From: Gammaproteobacteria bacterium
Lineage (GTDB): Bacteria; Pseudomonadota; Gammaproteobacteria; Steroidobacterales; Steroidobacteraceae
Length of the DNA: 64,000 nucleotides
NCBI GenBank assembly: GCA_003137095.1
Contig: PLET01000125.1
Coordinates: forward strand, 101,794 to 165,793
Direction: 5' to 3'
Shown: one piece after another, positions 46,243-55,716 of the stretch
Position numbering within the stretch: position 1 is the first letter of the stretch
Layout of the letters: the number at the start of each line of letters is the position of its first letter
Notes under the pieces: model-generated
The model's database searches: none
Told to the model about the DNA's origin: nothing
Seen by the model: only the letters and a program-made list of their open reading frames with translations
Made by a program: the position numbers and the translations under genes

Positions 46243-47319
46243 TCAATTCTGCAGAAACAAGGAGCGTTCCTTGAACAGCGGCGAGCTGTAGGAGCGGTCG
46301 AGCCCCTGATCATGCTCAATGTGATAGCGCTCGATCCGCTCCACCTCCGCCTTGCAGCCCAGGATCACCGGCACGCGCTGATGCAGCGCGGTCGGCACCA
46401 GATCCAGCATGCGCGAGCGGCCTTCGGAGACCGCTCCTCCGGCCTGCTCAACCAGCATTGCCATGGGATTGGCCTCGTACAGCAGGCGCAGGCGTCCCGG
46501 CTTGGTCGGATCCTTGGTGTCCTTGGGATACATGAACAGGCCACCCCGGATCAGTATGCGGTGAACCTCCGCGACCAGCGAGGCGATCCAGCGCATGTTG
46601 AAATCCTTGCCGCGAACGCCGCCGTGGCCGGCCAGGCATTCCACGACGTAGCGCTTGACCGGCGGCTCCCAGAATCGCTCGTTCGAGGCGTTGATGGCGA
46701 ATTCACTGGTCTCCTCGGGAATCCGCATGTTTTGATGGGTCAAGATGAACTCGCCGAAGCCCCGGTCCAGTGTGAATCCGTGCACACCGCGCCCGACGGT
46801 CATCACCAGCATCGTGGTGGCGCCGTAAATGGCGTAGCCCGCGCACACCTGCCTCGATCCCGGCTGCAGGAAATCCGCGGCGGTGGGCGGTTCGGTTCCC
46901 TGCGGCGCACGCAGCACCGAGAATATGCTGCCCACGGGCGCGTTGATGTCGATGTTGCTCGAGCCGTCGAGCGGATCGAAGCACAGAAGATAACGGCCGC
47001 GCGGATACTCGGGCGGAATCTGGTAGGGTTCCTCCAACTCCTCCGACACCATTCCGGCGAGATGGCCACCGTATTCACTGGTGCGCAGGAAAATGTCGTT
47101 CGACATGACGTCGAGCTTCATCTGGGTTTCGCCCTGCACGTTGGTGGCCTGGGCCGAACCGTGCGCACCGGCGAGCGCGCCGCGGCCGACAATGAAGCTG
47201 ATGCGCTTGCAGGCGAGGCGCACGTAATTGAGAAGCGCGGTGAAATCCCCGGTTGCCTCGGGAAATCGCCGCTGCTCCTCGATCATGAATTCGGTGATGG
47301 TCTTTTCTCGGGTGCTCAT
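46243..47319 (-). CDS. cbbF: Fructose-1,6-bisphosphatase class I
   Basis: The 358-residue enzyme hydrolyses fructose-1,6-bisphosphate (and often sedoheptulose-1,7-bisphosphate) in the regenerative Calvin cycle. Metal and active-site motifs [25 protein letters not shown] and [21 protein letters not shown] are present. ATG 47319 overlaps the cbbY stop (ATGA) with a GGGGAGA ribosome site; the longer upstream frame is a shadow of cbbY. Being in the cbb operon suggests a CO2-fixation-specific isozyme. Confidence 0.95.
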   Translation of the reverse strand: MSTREKTITEFMIEEQRRFPEATGDFTALLNYVRLACKRISFIVGRGALAGAHGSAQATNVQGETQMKLDVMSNDIFLRTSEYGGHLAGMVSEELEEPYQIPPEYPRGRYLLCFDPLDGSSNIDINAPVGSIFSVLRAPQGTEPPTAADFLQPGSRQVCAGYAIYGATTMLVMTVGRGVHGFTLDRGFGEFILTHQNMRIPEETSEFAINASNERFWEPPVKRYVVECLAGHGGVRGKDFNMRWIASLVAEVHRILIRGGLFMYPKDTKDPTKPGRLRLLYEANPMAMLVEQAGGAVSEGRSRMLDLVPTALHQRVPVILGCKAEVERIERYHIEHDQGLDRSYSSPLFKERSLFLQN

Positions 47320-48122
47320 GGTCTCCCCGCTGCTTCCTTGTATTGATGTCCTGCGGGCATTCGTTGATGGCCGCCCAAAAGCCGTTCCAATTCGCGGATT
47401 CCGAGCAGCGTGTGACCCGCGAGCTCCGCGGCGCGATGAGTCAGCGGTCGCGCCGCGGAACCAAGCGTCGGCAATACCAGATCGGCAGAGGAGAAATCCT
47501 CCGATCGGGTCCAGTAACTCGGTGTCACCACGGTGAACAGGCCGGCGCCCTTGGCCGCCGCCAGGCCGTTGGCGGAATCCTCGATGGCCACGCAATTCAT
47601 CGGGTCGAGCGCGAGTTCGCCCAGCACGTAATCATAGATGTCGGGAGCCGGTTTCTTGCGCTTCGCCTGGTCAGCCGCACCGATCACCGAGAACCGATCG
47701 AGCGCCGTGGGGCCCAGGCTGGCGTGCAGCAACGCCTCAACGTTGGCGAGGCTCGTTGTGGTGGCTATGGCCAGCTGCACACCCGCCGCGCGCGCCTCGT
47801 CCATCAGGCGCACGACGCCGTCGCGCAAGGGTATTCGGGAAGCGGCGATTATGCCGGTGTATAGCGCGGTCTTCGCGGCGTGGATCGCCGGAATGCGGCA
47901 AGCGAGCGCCTCGCGCCCGGCCGGATCGATACGCAACGTATCGATGTAGGCGGCGAGCCGCTCCTTGCCGCCCGCGGTCGCGAGCAACTCGGCGTACAGC
48001 GGCCGGCCCCAATTCCAGTCCAAGCCGTGTTCCTCGAATGCGCTATTGAAGGCGCAGCGATGTGCATCCTCGGTGTCCGCCAGGGTGCCGTCAACGTCGA
48101 ATATCAGCGCCTTGAGCCTCAA
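47316..48122 (-). CDS. cbbY: CbbY-type HAD phosphatase (xylulose-1,5-bisphosphate phosphatase)
   Basis: The 268-residue HAD phosphatase has motif [18 protein letters not shown], the CbbY-typical [17 protein letters not shown] and motif II in [16 protein letters not shown]. Motif III Lys lies in [14 protein letters not shown] and motif IV is [10 protein letters not shown]. This pattern matches CbbY rather than the phosphoglycolate phosphatase CbbZ. CbbY removes xylulose-1,5-bisphosphate, a misfire product that inhibits RuBisCO. It therefore works with CbbX, its upstream neighbour, with 4-base overlaps on both sides. The last 30 residues are longer than usual. Confidence 0.88.
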   Translation of the reverse strand: MRLKALIFDVDGTLADTEDAHRCAFNSAFEEHGLDWNWGRPLYAELLATAGGKERLAAYIDTLRIDPAGREALACRIPAIHAAKTALYTGIIAASRIPLRDGVVRLMDEARAAGVQLAIATTTSLANVEALLHASLGPTALDRFSVIGAADQAKRKKPAPDIYDYVLGELALDPMNCVAIEDSANGLAAAKGAGLFTVVTPSYWTRSEDFSSADLVLPTLGSAARPLTHRAAELAGHTLLGIRELERLLGGHQRMPAGHQYKEAAGRP

Positions 48123-49003
48123 GAAAACACCCGGCTGGCGCGCAGATCCTCGCCTTCGATGGTCATCAATTGGTCACGCGTCAGCCTGGCTGACTTTTGT
48201 CCGAACAGCCGGTTCGCCTGGCGCAACCGCGCGCGGTCGAGAGCATTGCGAATGGATCGGGCGTTGGCAAAATGCGGACGGCGCATGCGCAGGGGAATAT
48301 ACTCCCTGAGGGCCGCGATGCCCGTTGCGCTCAACCGGTATTGCATCTGGGCCAGCATACGCTGCGCAATGAGCTCCAATTCCTCCGCCGAATAGTCCGG
48401 AAATTCCAGGTGATGGGCGATGCGCGACGACAGGCCCGGATTGGACCTGAAGAACGTCTCCATCCGGTCCGCATAGCCGGCGACCACCACCACCAGATCG
48501 TCCCGCTGAGTCTCCATGACCTGGAGCAGTATTTCGATGGCCTCTTGACCATAATCACGCTCATTCTCCGGCCGGTAGAGATAATAGGCCTCATCGATGA
48601 ACAGCACGCCTCCCATGGCCTTCTTCAATATATCCTTGGTCTTCGGCGCCGTGTGTCCGATGTATTGCCCGACCAGATCGTCCCGGGTGACCGCCACCAG
48701 ATGTCCCTTGCGCGCATAACCCAGCCGATGCAGAACCTGCGCCATGCGCATGGCCACCGTGGTCTTGCCGGTGCCCGGATTGCCGGTGAACGACATGTGG
48801 AGCGAGGGTGACCCGCCATCCAGCCCCAGCGACTTGCGGGCACGCTCGATCAGCAGCAGCGAGGCGATCTCACGGACCCTTGCCTTGACGGGCTTCAGGC
48901 CGATCAGCTCGGTCTCGAGTTCATCCAGCACCTCGTCGACCTGTGACTCGGCCAGCAGCGCCTCCAGATCAACGAGCTCGTTCAAGTCCTCGAGTTCGTT
49001 CAA
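48119..49003 (-). CDS. cbbX: Red-type RuBisCO activase CbbX
   Basis: The 294-residue AAA+ protein removes inhibitory sugar phosphates from red-type RuBisCO by pulling on the large-subunit C-terminus. Walker A is GNPGTGKTT (residues 74-82) and Walker B is [15 protein letters not shown]. The pore-loop region [13 protein letters not shown] and the C-terminal RuBP-sensing region are recognisable. It follows cbbS by 9 bases and overlaps cbbY by 4. Its presence fits the red-type small and large subunits of this operon. Confidence 0.96.
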   Translation of the reverse strand: MNELEDLNELVDLEALLAESQVDEVLDELETELIGLKPVKARVREIASLLLIERARKSLGLDGGSPSLHMSFTGNPGTGKTTVAMRMAQVLHRLGYARKGHLVAVTRDDLVGQYIGHTAPKTKDILKKAMGGVLFIDEAYYLYRPENERDYGQEAIEILLQVMETQRDDLVVVVAGYADRMETFFRSNPGLSSRIAHHLEFPDYSAEELELIAQRMLAQMQYRLSATGIAALREYIPLRMRRPHFANARSIRNALDRARLRQANRLFGQKSARLTRDQLMTIEGEDLRASRVFS

Positions 49004-49012
49004 GGGAACTCC

Positions 49013-49432
49013 CTATGAGTAGCGCCGCCCCTCGGGCGACTGGGCGGCATAGCTCTCTATCGTGTATTGGATGTTGCGGCCGCCGGTCTCGGTGCGCTTG
49101 AGCGCGAAGCCTGGCTCCTCTGCCGGCCGGTTGACGATGAACGACAGGCGCGTCGTCTCGAAGCCGCGGGTCGAATCGAAAGCGTTCACCCGGATATAGA
49201 TCTTGGGATGCGCCTTGCGACAGGCGAGAATCTCCATCATTGCGCCGGCTCCGTCCTTCAGATCGAACATGGGGTTGCCCCACATCTCCCAGTAGAAATT
49301 GCGCGGATGGGGATCATCGGTGTATTCCACGCTGATGGCCCAGCCCTGGGACAGCGCATAGTCAACCTGCGCGCGAATCTCCTTGTCCGTCAGTTCCGGG
49401 AGAAATGAAAACGTGCCCTGAGTGATGCGCAT
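49013..49432 (-). CDS. cbbS: RuBisCO small subunit, red type
   Basis: The 139-residue small subunit has the red-type form: start [19 protein letters not shown], the central [12 protein letters not shown], and the long C-terminal extension (about 30 residues after the conserved core, [16 protein letters not shown]) that forms the beta-hairpin lining the solvent channel in red-type enzymes. It lies 20 bases downstream of cbbL and assembles as L8S8 with it in the cytoplasm. Confidence 0.96.
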   Translation of the reverse strand: MRITQGTFSFLPELTDKEIRAQVDYALSQGWAISVEYTDDPHPRNFYWEMWGNPMFDLKDGAGAMMEILACRKAHPKIYIRVNAFDSTRGFETTRLSFIVNRPAEEPGFALKRTETGGRNIQYTIESYAAQSPEGRRYS

Positions 49433-49452
49433 CTTTGTTGGCTCCTATGTGA

Positions 49453-50892
<1,440 letters not shown>

Positions 50893-51034
50893 TCAGCGGC
50901 TCCTTAAACTGGTTGGCCTGGCCTGATCGGTCAGGTCTTGCCGGGGACTGTATTCCGCCGCCGGCATAAGTGATAATCAATAATGCTTCAATTTCGCATA
51001 AGCTTTTACTTATACGTACGTATACCAAGGAATT
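50893..51034 (-). promoter_or_regulatory. cbbL/cbbR divergent control region
   Basis: This 142-bp spacer is AT-rich relative to its surroundings. On the minus strand TTGAAG (50991-50986), 17 bp, then TATGCC (50968-50963) is a candidate cbbL promoter. A TNA-N7-TNA element (TGA-TAATCAA-TAA, 50971-50983), the core expected for CbbR, overlaps it. Further elements are an inverted ATAAG-N6-CTTAT (50998-51013) and the perfect 14-bp palindrome TATACGTACGTATA (51011-51024), just before the cbbR start. Assignment to CbbR is inferred from motif and position. Confidence 0.65.
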
Positions 51035-51967
51035 ATGTCCATCCAGCACGTCTCCCTGCGTCAGCTCAAAGTCTTCGAGATGGCCGCCGCAACCGGTTCG
51101 TTCTCCAAAGCCGCCGAGCTGCTGCACCTCACGCAGCCCGGGGTCTCAATGCACATCAAGGAATTGGAAATCAACGCCGGGCTCCCGCTGTTCGAACGCC
51201 TCGGCAAGAAGCTGTTCGTCACCGAAGCGGGCCAGGAGCTGCTGGCACGCGCCCGCGAGATCCTCCGCTCGTTGAAGGACGCCGAGGATGCCCTCGACGG
51301 CCTCAAGGGCCTGCGCCGCGGCCGGATCAATCTTGCGGTGGTCAGCACGGCGAAGTATTTCGCGCCCCGGCTGCTCGCCAAGTTTCGCGAGGAGCACCCG
51401 CTGGTGGAGATCCGACTGGCCGTGAACAATCGCAATTCCGTGATCGAGCAGCTCGTCGCCAACGAAGTCGATCTGGCCATCATGGGGCGCTCGCCGCAGT
51501 CGTTGGATACGATCGCGGAGCCTTTCGCGCAAAATCCCCATGTCATAATCGCCGCTCCCGATCATCCCCTGGCGTCGCGCCGGCGGATACCCGAGGCGGA
51601 GGTGGCCCGGGAGATGTTCATCGTGCGCGAACCTGGTTCCGGCACGCGGCTGGCCATGCAGCAATTCTTCGAGGAACGGAATCTGGCGATCAAGGTGGGA
51701 ATGGAAATGGCCAGCAATGAAACCATCAAGCAAGCCGTCATGGCAGGAATGGGTCTGAGCTTCATTTCCCGACATACCATCAATCTGGAGATCCAGACTC
51801 AGCGGCTCGTCGTGCTTGACGTGCGCAGCATGCCGGTGGTCCGGCTCTGGCATGTGGCGCATCTGGCCAGGAAGCGGCTGTCGCCGACCGCCGCCGCCTT
51901 CAAGCAATTCGTGATCACACACGGCCGCGAGCTGTTGCTCGTACCGGCAGCGGCGCGGCTGGTATAG
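51035..51967 (+). CDS. cbbR: LysR-type RuBisCO operon regulator CbbR
   Basis: The 310-residue LysR protein opens with an HTH (VSLRQLKVFEMAAATGSFSK; HLTQPGVSMHIKELE) and a C-terminal effector domain with FAQNPHVIIAAPDHPLA and GSGTRLAMQQFFEE. The HVSLRQLKVFE opening and divergent placement from cbbL are characteristic of CbbR, which senses Calvin-cycle intermediates and activates the operon. ATG 51035 is close to the intergenic palindromes, as expected for autoregulation. It is followed by bchO five bases downstream, in the same direction, so bchO may be read from the cbbR promoter. Confidence 0.93.
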   Translation: MSIQHVSLRQLKVFEMAAATGSFSKAAELLHLTQPGVSMHIKELEINAGLPLFERLGKKLFVTEAGQELLARAREILRSLKDAEDALDGLKGLRRGRINLAVVSTAKYFAPRLLAKFREEHPLVEIRLAVNNRNSVIEQLVANEVDLAIMGRSPQSLDTIAEPFAQNPHVIIAAPDHPLASRRRIPEAEVAREMFIVREPGSGTRLAMQQFFEERNLAIKVGMEMASNETIKQAVMAGMGLSFISRHTINLEIQTQRLVVLDVRSMPVVRLWHVAHLARKRLSPTAAAFKQFVITHGRELLLVPAAARLV

Positions 51968-51972
51968 GTTCG

Positions 51973-52839
51973 TTGGACAAGGCGGCGTTCTGGCAACGCG
52001 AGGGCACCACCTGGCCGAATCATCAATTCAGCCGATTCGTGCGTGCCGGGCATCTGCGCTGGCATGTGCAGATGGCAGGCACCGGACCGGTGTTGATACT
52101 GGTGCACGGCACCGGCGCCTCGACGCATTCCTGGCGGCACATGCTGCCGCTGCTGGCCCAGCGCTTCACCGTGGTTGCGGCGGATCTGCCCGGTCACGGC
52201 TTCACCGAACCCGCCGGCGGCGCCGGCTGCTCACTCGAGGGAATGAGTGAATCGCACTCACGGCTTCTGGAGGCGCTGCAACTCGAGCCCGTGTTCTGCG
52301 CCGGGCATTCCGCCGGCGCGGCGATTCTCTGCCGGATGGCGCTCGACGGCCGCCTCGCGGCTCGCGCCATTGTCAGCATCAACGGTGCGTTCATGCCGTT
52401 CGGTGGCGGCGCCGGTGTGGTATTTGCCCCGTTGGCCCGGCTGTTCAGCAGGGCGCCGTTCGTGTCGCAGCTGATCGCGTGGGGCGCCGGCGATCCGGCT
52501 GCCGTGGCGCGGGTGCTCGATTCCACAGGATCGAAGTTGGACGCCGAAGGGCTCGCGCTGTACGTGCGTCTGGTGCGCGAGCGGAGCCATGTCGCAGGTG
52601 CGCTGTGCATGATGAGCCATTGGAATCTCGCAGGTCTCGAGGGCCGGCTGCGGCGATTGACGCAGCCGCTCACCTTGATCGTGGGCGAGGAGGACCGCAC
52701 GGTGCCGCCCGCGCAAGGCCGCGACCTGCTGCCCAAGCTCAACGGCGGCACATTGATCGAGCTGCCCGGACTAGGTCACCTGGCGCACGAGGAACAGCCG
52801 CAGAAATTTTCCGAGTTGCTGATGCAGATCTTCCGTTGA
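51973..52839 (+). CDS. bchO: Alpha/beta hydrolase of the bacteriochlorophyll cluster, BchO
   Basis: The 288-residue BchO family protein is a putative magnesium-chelatase accessory alpha/beta hydrolase normally encoded next to bchID. Its motifs are the oxyanion LILVHGTGASTHSW, the elbow CAGHSAGAAI with Ser, the acid Asp in VGEEDRTVPP and the base His in GLGHLAHEEQP. Its exact reaction is not established. It starts at a TTG only five bases after cbbR and is separated from bchD by about 6.6 kb of Calvin-cycle genes, an unusual split. The puc promoter lies directly downstream. Confidence 0.9.
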   Translation: MDKAAFWQREGTTWPNHQFSRFVRAGHLRWHVQMAGTGPVLILVHGTGASTHSWRHMLPLLAQRFTVVAADLPGHGFTEPAGGAGCSLEGMSESHSRLLEALQLEPVFCAGHSAGAAILCRMALDGRLAARAIVSINGAFMPFGGGAGVVFAPLARLFSRAPFVSQLIAWGAGDPAAVARVLDSTGSKLDAEGLALYVRLVRERSHVAGALCMMSHWNLAGLEGRLRRLTQPLTLIVGEEDRTVPPAQGRDLLPKLNGGTLIELPGLGHLAHEEQPQKFSELLMQIFR

Positions 52840-52889
52840 TCCCGCGGATTGGCCGGCGGGCCCCAAGGGCTGCCGCCATCCAGCAAAAA

Positions 52890-52943
52890 TGTCATGTCAG
52901 ATTTACAACTTCATTTGACAATTTTTCGTTACATTTCTATGAT
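52890..52943 (+). promoter_or_regulatory. puc operon promoter with tandem CrtJ/PpsR-type sites
   Basis: A near-consensus sigma-70 promoter is visible: TTGACA (52915-52920), a 17-bp spacer, TATGAT (52938-52943). Site 1 is TGTCATGTCAGATTTACA (52890-52907), a TGT-N12-ACA palindrome. Site 2 is TGACAATTTTTCGTTACA (52916-52933), exactly 8 bp further and lying over the -35 to -10 spacer. CrtJ/PpsR represses photosynthesis genes aerobically from such paired sites. No regulator gene is in the window. Confidence 0.75.
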
Positions 52944-53179
52944 CTCTGGGTATTTTCGGGTCTTCGGGGAGTTCAAACCCGGGCAGATTATTGAATGAGG
53001 CCTTGAAGTTACCTTGGGTGCACAAGAAAAAAAGATTCCTATGGGCGGCCAAGCTTCACGCGCTTCAGCGCAATTCCAATTTTCCTCGTCTGCGGAGCGC
53101 AGCGATGAGAACCCGCGTGCGGGTCGAGCACGAATTGGCTGCAGTTGATTCAAGAACCTTTCTTTAAGGAGTAATCGCA
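52944..53179 (+). other. Long pucB leader
   Basis: About 230 bases lie between the predicted transcription start and pucB. No protein frame is credible. It is AT-rich at first and then GC-richer, with several short inverted elements and a polypurine CAAGAAAAAAAGA run. It ends in a strong ribosome site, AAGGAG at 53166-53171, eight bases before the pucB ATG. A long leader would suit post-transcriptional control of LH2 synthesis. Confidence 0.5.
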
Positions 53180-53335
53180 ATGGCAGATGATCCCAACAGA
53201 GTTTGGCCCACCGGGCTGACCTTGGCGGAAGCCGAGGAACTTCATAAGCACGTCATCGACGGTACGCGGATATTCTTCGCGATCGCCATCGTGGCGCACA
53301 TTTTGGCCTATATCTATACGCCTTGGCTGCATTAA
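53180..53335 (+). CDS. pucB: LH2 antenna beta polypeptide
   Basis: The 51-residue single-span polypeptide binds bacteriochlorophyll and carotenoid in the peripheral antenna. The core [20 protein letters not shown] and the ending [12 protein letters not shown] match LH2 beta rather than LH1 beta. His40 in VAHILA is the expected B850 ligand. Arg30 in DGTR and His22 correspond to residues near B800. Both termini fit the family: a polar N-terminus on the cytoplasmic side and TPWLH at the end. It has a strong ribosome site and is 12 bases before pucA. Confidence 0.93.
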   Translation: MADDPNRVWPTGLTLAEAEELHKHVIDGTRIFFAIAIVAHILAYIYTPWLH

Positions 53336-53347
53336 CGAGGACCGAAC

Positions 53348-53554
53348 ATGAACCAAGCAAGAATTTGGCTGGTGGTCAAACCCACCGTCGGTCTGCCGTT
53401 GTTTCTGGGCACGGTCCTATTCATTGCACTGTGCGTGCACTACGCCATTTTGTCGCATACCACCTGGTATCCCGACTACTGGCAGGGCGGCGCCAAGAAG
53501 CACACGGCGGCCGTCGTGGCTCCTGCATCGCCGATGGTGGCCTCCAACCAGTAG
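53348..53554 (+). CDS. pucA: LH2 antenna alpha polypeptide
   Basis: The 68-residue alpha chain has the LH2 N-terminus [15 protein letters not shown]; in known LH2 the formylated Met1 ligates B800. The B850 ligand is His31 in [12 protein letters not shown]. Tyr44 and Trp45 in PDYWQGG sit at the exact positions that hydrogen-bond B850, which predicts an 850-nm rather than an 820-nm form. The C-terminal extension after GGAKK is longer than in Rhodoblastus. An LH1 alpha would show a different pattern, so this is LH2. Expression is expected to exceed that of the downstream pucC because of the hairpin between them. Confidence 0.93.
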   Translation: MNQARIWLVVKPTVGLPLFLGTVLFIALCVHYAILSHTTWYPDYWQGGAKKHTAAVVAPASPMVASNQ

Positions 53555-53576
53555 GCATACGCCGACAGATGGAACC

Positions 53577-53607
53577 AAGGGTCGGGATCGTCAGGATCCC
53601 GACCCTT
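53577..53607 (+). terminator. pucA-pucC intercistronic hairpin
   Basis: A perfect 13-bp stem, AAGGGTCGGGATC with its reverse complement, encloses the five-base loop GTCAG. It lies 22 bases after pucA and 23 before pucC. No U-tract follows, so it may act more as a 3' stabiliser of the pucBA message and a partial block than as a full terminator. This is the usual way antenna peptides are made in excess over the assembly factor. Confidence 0.75.
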
Positions 53608-53630
53608 GACTTTCCACGGCGCGCGTCCCG

Positions 53631-55061
53631 ATGAACAAGATCAGCCGGAAAGTCATGAGTTCGTGGGTGGCGTTCGGACCCCGCTTCATGCCGTTTGCCG
53701 ACGCCGCGACGGCCGAGTTGCCGCTCAGCCGGCTGCTGCGCTTGTCGCTGTTCCAGGTTTCGGTCGGCATGGCCTTGGTGCTGCTGATCGGCACCCTCAA
53801 TCGCGTCATGATCGTCGAACTGGATGTGCCGGCCTCGCTGGTGGCCATCATGATTTCGCTGCCGCTGATCTTTGCGCCATTCCGCGCCTTGATCGGCTTT
53901 CGCTCCGACACCCACCGGTCGGAGCTCGGCTGGAAGCGCGTGCCGTTCATCTGGCAGGGCACGCTGGTGCAATTCGGCGGCCTGGCAATCATGCCATTCG
54001 CGCTGCTGGTGCTCTCGGGAGGCGGCAATGCCAGCCACGCTCCCATCTGGATCGGTCGATTGGGGGCAGGCCTGGCATTTCTGCTGGTCGGGGCCGGGCT
54101 GCACACCACCCAGACCGTCGGCCTCGCACTCGCCACCGACCTCGCGCCGGTCGAGTCGCAGCCCAAGGTGGTCGGCTTGATGTATGTGATGCTGCTGGTG
54201 GGCATGATCGCCAGCGCCCTGTTCTTCGGGGCCGCGCTCGCCAATTTCACGCCCGGCCGACTGGTGCAGGTGATACAGGGGTCCGCGCTCGCGACCATGA
54301 TTCTCAACGTCATCGCCTTGTGGAAGCAGGAAGCGCGCCGGCCGCGACGCCTGGCGACTGCGCCGGCGCGCACGCCGACGTTCCGGGAATCCTGGTCGAG
54401 TTTCCGTGACGGGGATCGCGCGCTGCGCCGCCTGATCGCCGTCGGCATCGGCACCATGGCGTTCAGCATGGAAGATGTGCTGCTCGAACCCTATGGCGGG
54501 CAGGTTCTGCATCTGACGGTGGGTACCACCACGAAACTCACCGCCACCTTGGCGCTCGGCGGATTGTGCGGCTTCGGGCTCGCCTCCCGGGTGCTGAGCC
54601 GCGGCGCCGATCCGTTCCGCATGGCGAGCGCCGGTGCCCTGTTCGGAATACCGGCCTTCGTGTGCGTGATCCTCGCGGCACCGCTCAACTCGCCGGCGTT
54701 TTTCGTCCTCGGTACGCTGTTGATCGGCTTCGGCGCCGGCCTGTTCGGACATGGCACCCTGACCGCCACCATGAATCGTGCTCCCGCCGATCAGCGCGGT
54801 CTGGCGCTGGGCGCCTGGGGCGCGGTGCAGGCCTCCGCGGCCGGCGTCGCCGTGGCGCTGGGTGGCATCGTGCGTGATCTTGTCACCGGTGCCGAGGGAG
54901 CCAATCCGGCGTCGGTACTCGGCGGACCCGCCGGCGGCTACTCCACCGTGTATGCGATCGAAATCGTGCTGCTGATCTTCACGATCGTGGCGATGGCACC
55001 GCTCGTCATGGCGACGCGGGAGCCGCGCGTCGCGGAAGCCCCGGCGCTGGAGCATCGCTGA
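53631..55061 (+). CDS. pucC: LH2 assembly protein PucC (BCD-family MFS protein)
   Basis: The 476-residue membrane protein of the bacteriochlorophyll delivery family has about twelve spans. Conserved loops are FRALIGFRSDTHRSELGWKR (after TM2), GAGLHTTQTVGLALATDLAP and FSMEDVLLEPYGGQVLHLTV. It is needed for LH2 assembly; the LH1 counterpart LhaA is similar, but linkage to pucBA favours PucC. It starts with ATG 23 bases after the hairpin. It is followed by the deformylase gene on the same strand. Confidence 0.92.
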   Translation: MNKISRKVMSSWVAFGPRFMPFADAATAELPLSRLLRLSLFQVSVGMALVLLIGTLNRVMIVELDVPASLVAIMISLPLIFAPFRALIGFRSDTHRSELGWKRVPFIWQGTLVQFGGLAIMPFALLVLSGGGNASHAPIWIGRLGAGLAFLLVGAGLHTTQTVGLALATDLAPVESQPKVVGLMYVMLLVGMIASALFFGAALANFTPGRLVQVIQGSALATMILNVIALWKQEARRPRRLATAPARTPTFRESWSSFRDGDRALRRLIAVGIGTMAFSMEDVLLEPYGGQVLHLTVGTTTKLTATLALGGLCGFGLASRVLSRGADPFRMASAGALFGIPAFVCVILAAPLNSPAFFVLGTLLIGFGAGLFGHGTLTATMNRAPADQRGLALGAWGAVQASAAGVAVALGGIVRDLVTGAEGANPASVLGGPAGGYSTVYAIEIVLLIFTIVAMAPLVMATREPRVAEAPALEHR

Positions 55062-55099
55062 CGGGTCGCCCGCTTGCCGACCGCCCCGACGATGCCATC

Positions 55100-55642
55100 A
55101 TGACCCGCCTCACCATTCTTGAGTACCCCGACCCGCGGCTGCGCATCAGGGCATTGCCGGTGAGCGACTTCGACGCCGATCTCGGGCGGCTGATCGACGA
55201 CATGCTCGAAACCCTGCATGCCTCGCGGGCGATCGGTCTGGCCGCCACGCAGGTCGACGTGCACAGGCAGATCGTGGCGATCGACGTGTCGCACGGCGGC
55301 GATGCGCCGCAGGTGTTCATCAATCCACAGACCCTGACGGGCAGCGCCGTCGGCCTGGTCGAGGAAAGCTGCCTGTCGCTGCCCGGCATCGTCGATAACG
55401 TCAAACGGCCGACGAGGATCCGTGTTGGCTTCCACGACCGTACGGGCGCACCGCAGGTGCGAGACCTCGAGGGTCTACCCGCCGTGTGCCTGCAGCACGA
55501 GATGGATCATCTGCGCGGCATATTGTTCGTCGATCGTCTGCCGTTGATCAGCCGGCTGCGGATTCGCGGCAGGCTGCGCAAACGCCGCCAAGAAACGAGC
55601 GATCGCGCCGGGAACCGCACCGCGTCGCAAGCGCGGCCATAG
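55100..55642 (+). CDS. Peptide deformylase
   Basis: The 180-residue metalloenzyme removes formyl from nascent N-terminal Met. Family motifs are GLAATQVD (motif 1), EESCLSLPG (motif 2) and the metal site QHEMDH (motif 3, HExxH). The C-terminal tail is Arg-rich and extended. It is an unusual neighbour: it lies between pucC and crtI, whereas the housekeeping def usually sits with fmt, so it is probably a paralogue. LH2 alpha peptides in purple bacteria keep N-formyl-Met as a B800 ligand, which makes a deformylase here functionally intriguing. All catalytic residues appear intact. Confidence 0.92.
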   Translation: MTRLTILEYPDPRLRIRALPVSDFDADLGRLIDDMLETLHASRAIGLAATQVDVHRQIVAIDVSHGGDAPQVFINPQTLTGSAVGLVEESCLSLPGIVDNVKRPTRIRVGFHDRTGAPQVRDLEGLPAVCLQHEMDHLRGILFVDRLPLISRLRIRGRLRKRRQETSDRAGNRTASQARP

Positions 55643-55707
55643 ACGTGTCCGCAGTCCTAGACGTGTCCGCAGCCGTAGACGTGTCCGCAGCCGTGCACGT
55701 GTCCGAC
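55642..55707 (+). repeat. 18-bp minisatellite between the deformylase gene and crtI
   Basis: Three full units and a partial one of GACGTGTCCGCAGYCSTR run from the deformylase stop to just before crtI. Read in the crtI frame each unit encodes DVSAxx and offers an in-frame GTG start. It could therefore extend the CrtI N-terminus by variable amounts. Confidence 0.85.
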
Positions 55708-55716
55708 GAGAACGGC

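Noticed and set aside
47316..48122. Calling the HAD phosphatase CbbZ (phosphoglycolate phosphatase)
   Set aside because: ATAGGKER and the motif order match CbbY; CbbZ lacks these.
53180..53554. Reading the antenna pair as LH1 (pufBA)
   Set aside because: The SHTTW, PDYWQGG and VIDGTR signatures and the downstream pucC match LH2; LH1 alpha has a different C-terminal pattern.
53421..55055. 544-codon minus-strand frame
   Set aside because: Antisense of pucC; His/Gln/Arg-rich shadow.
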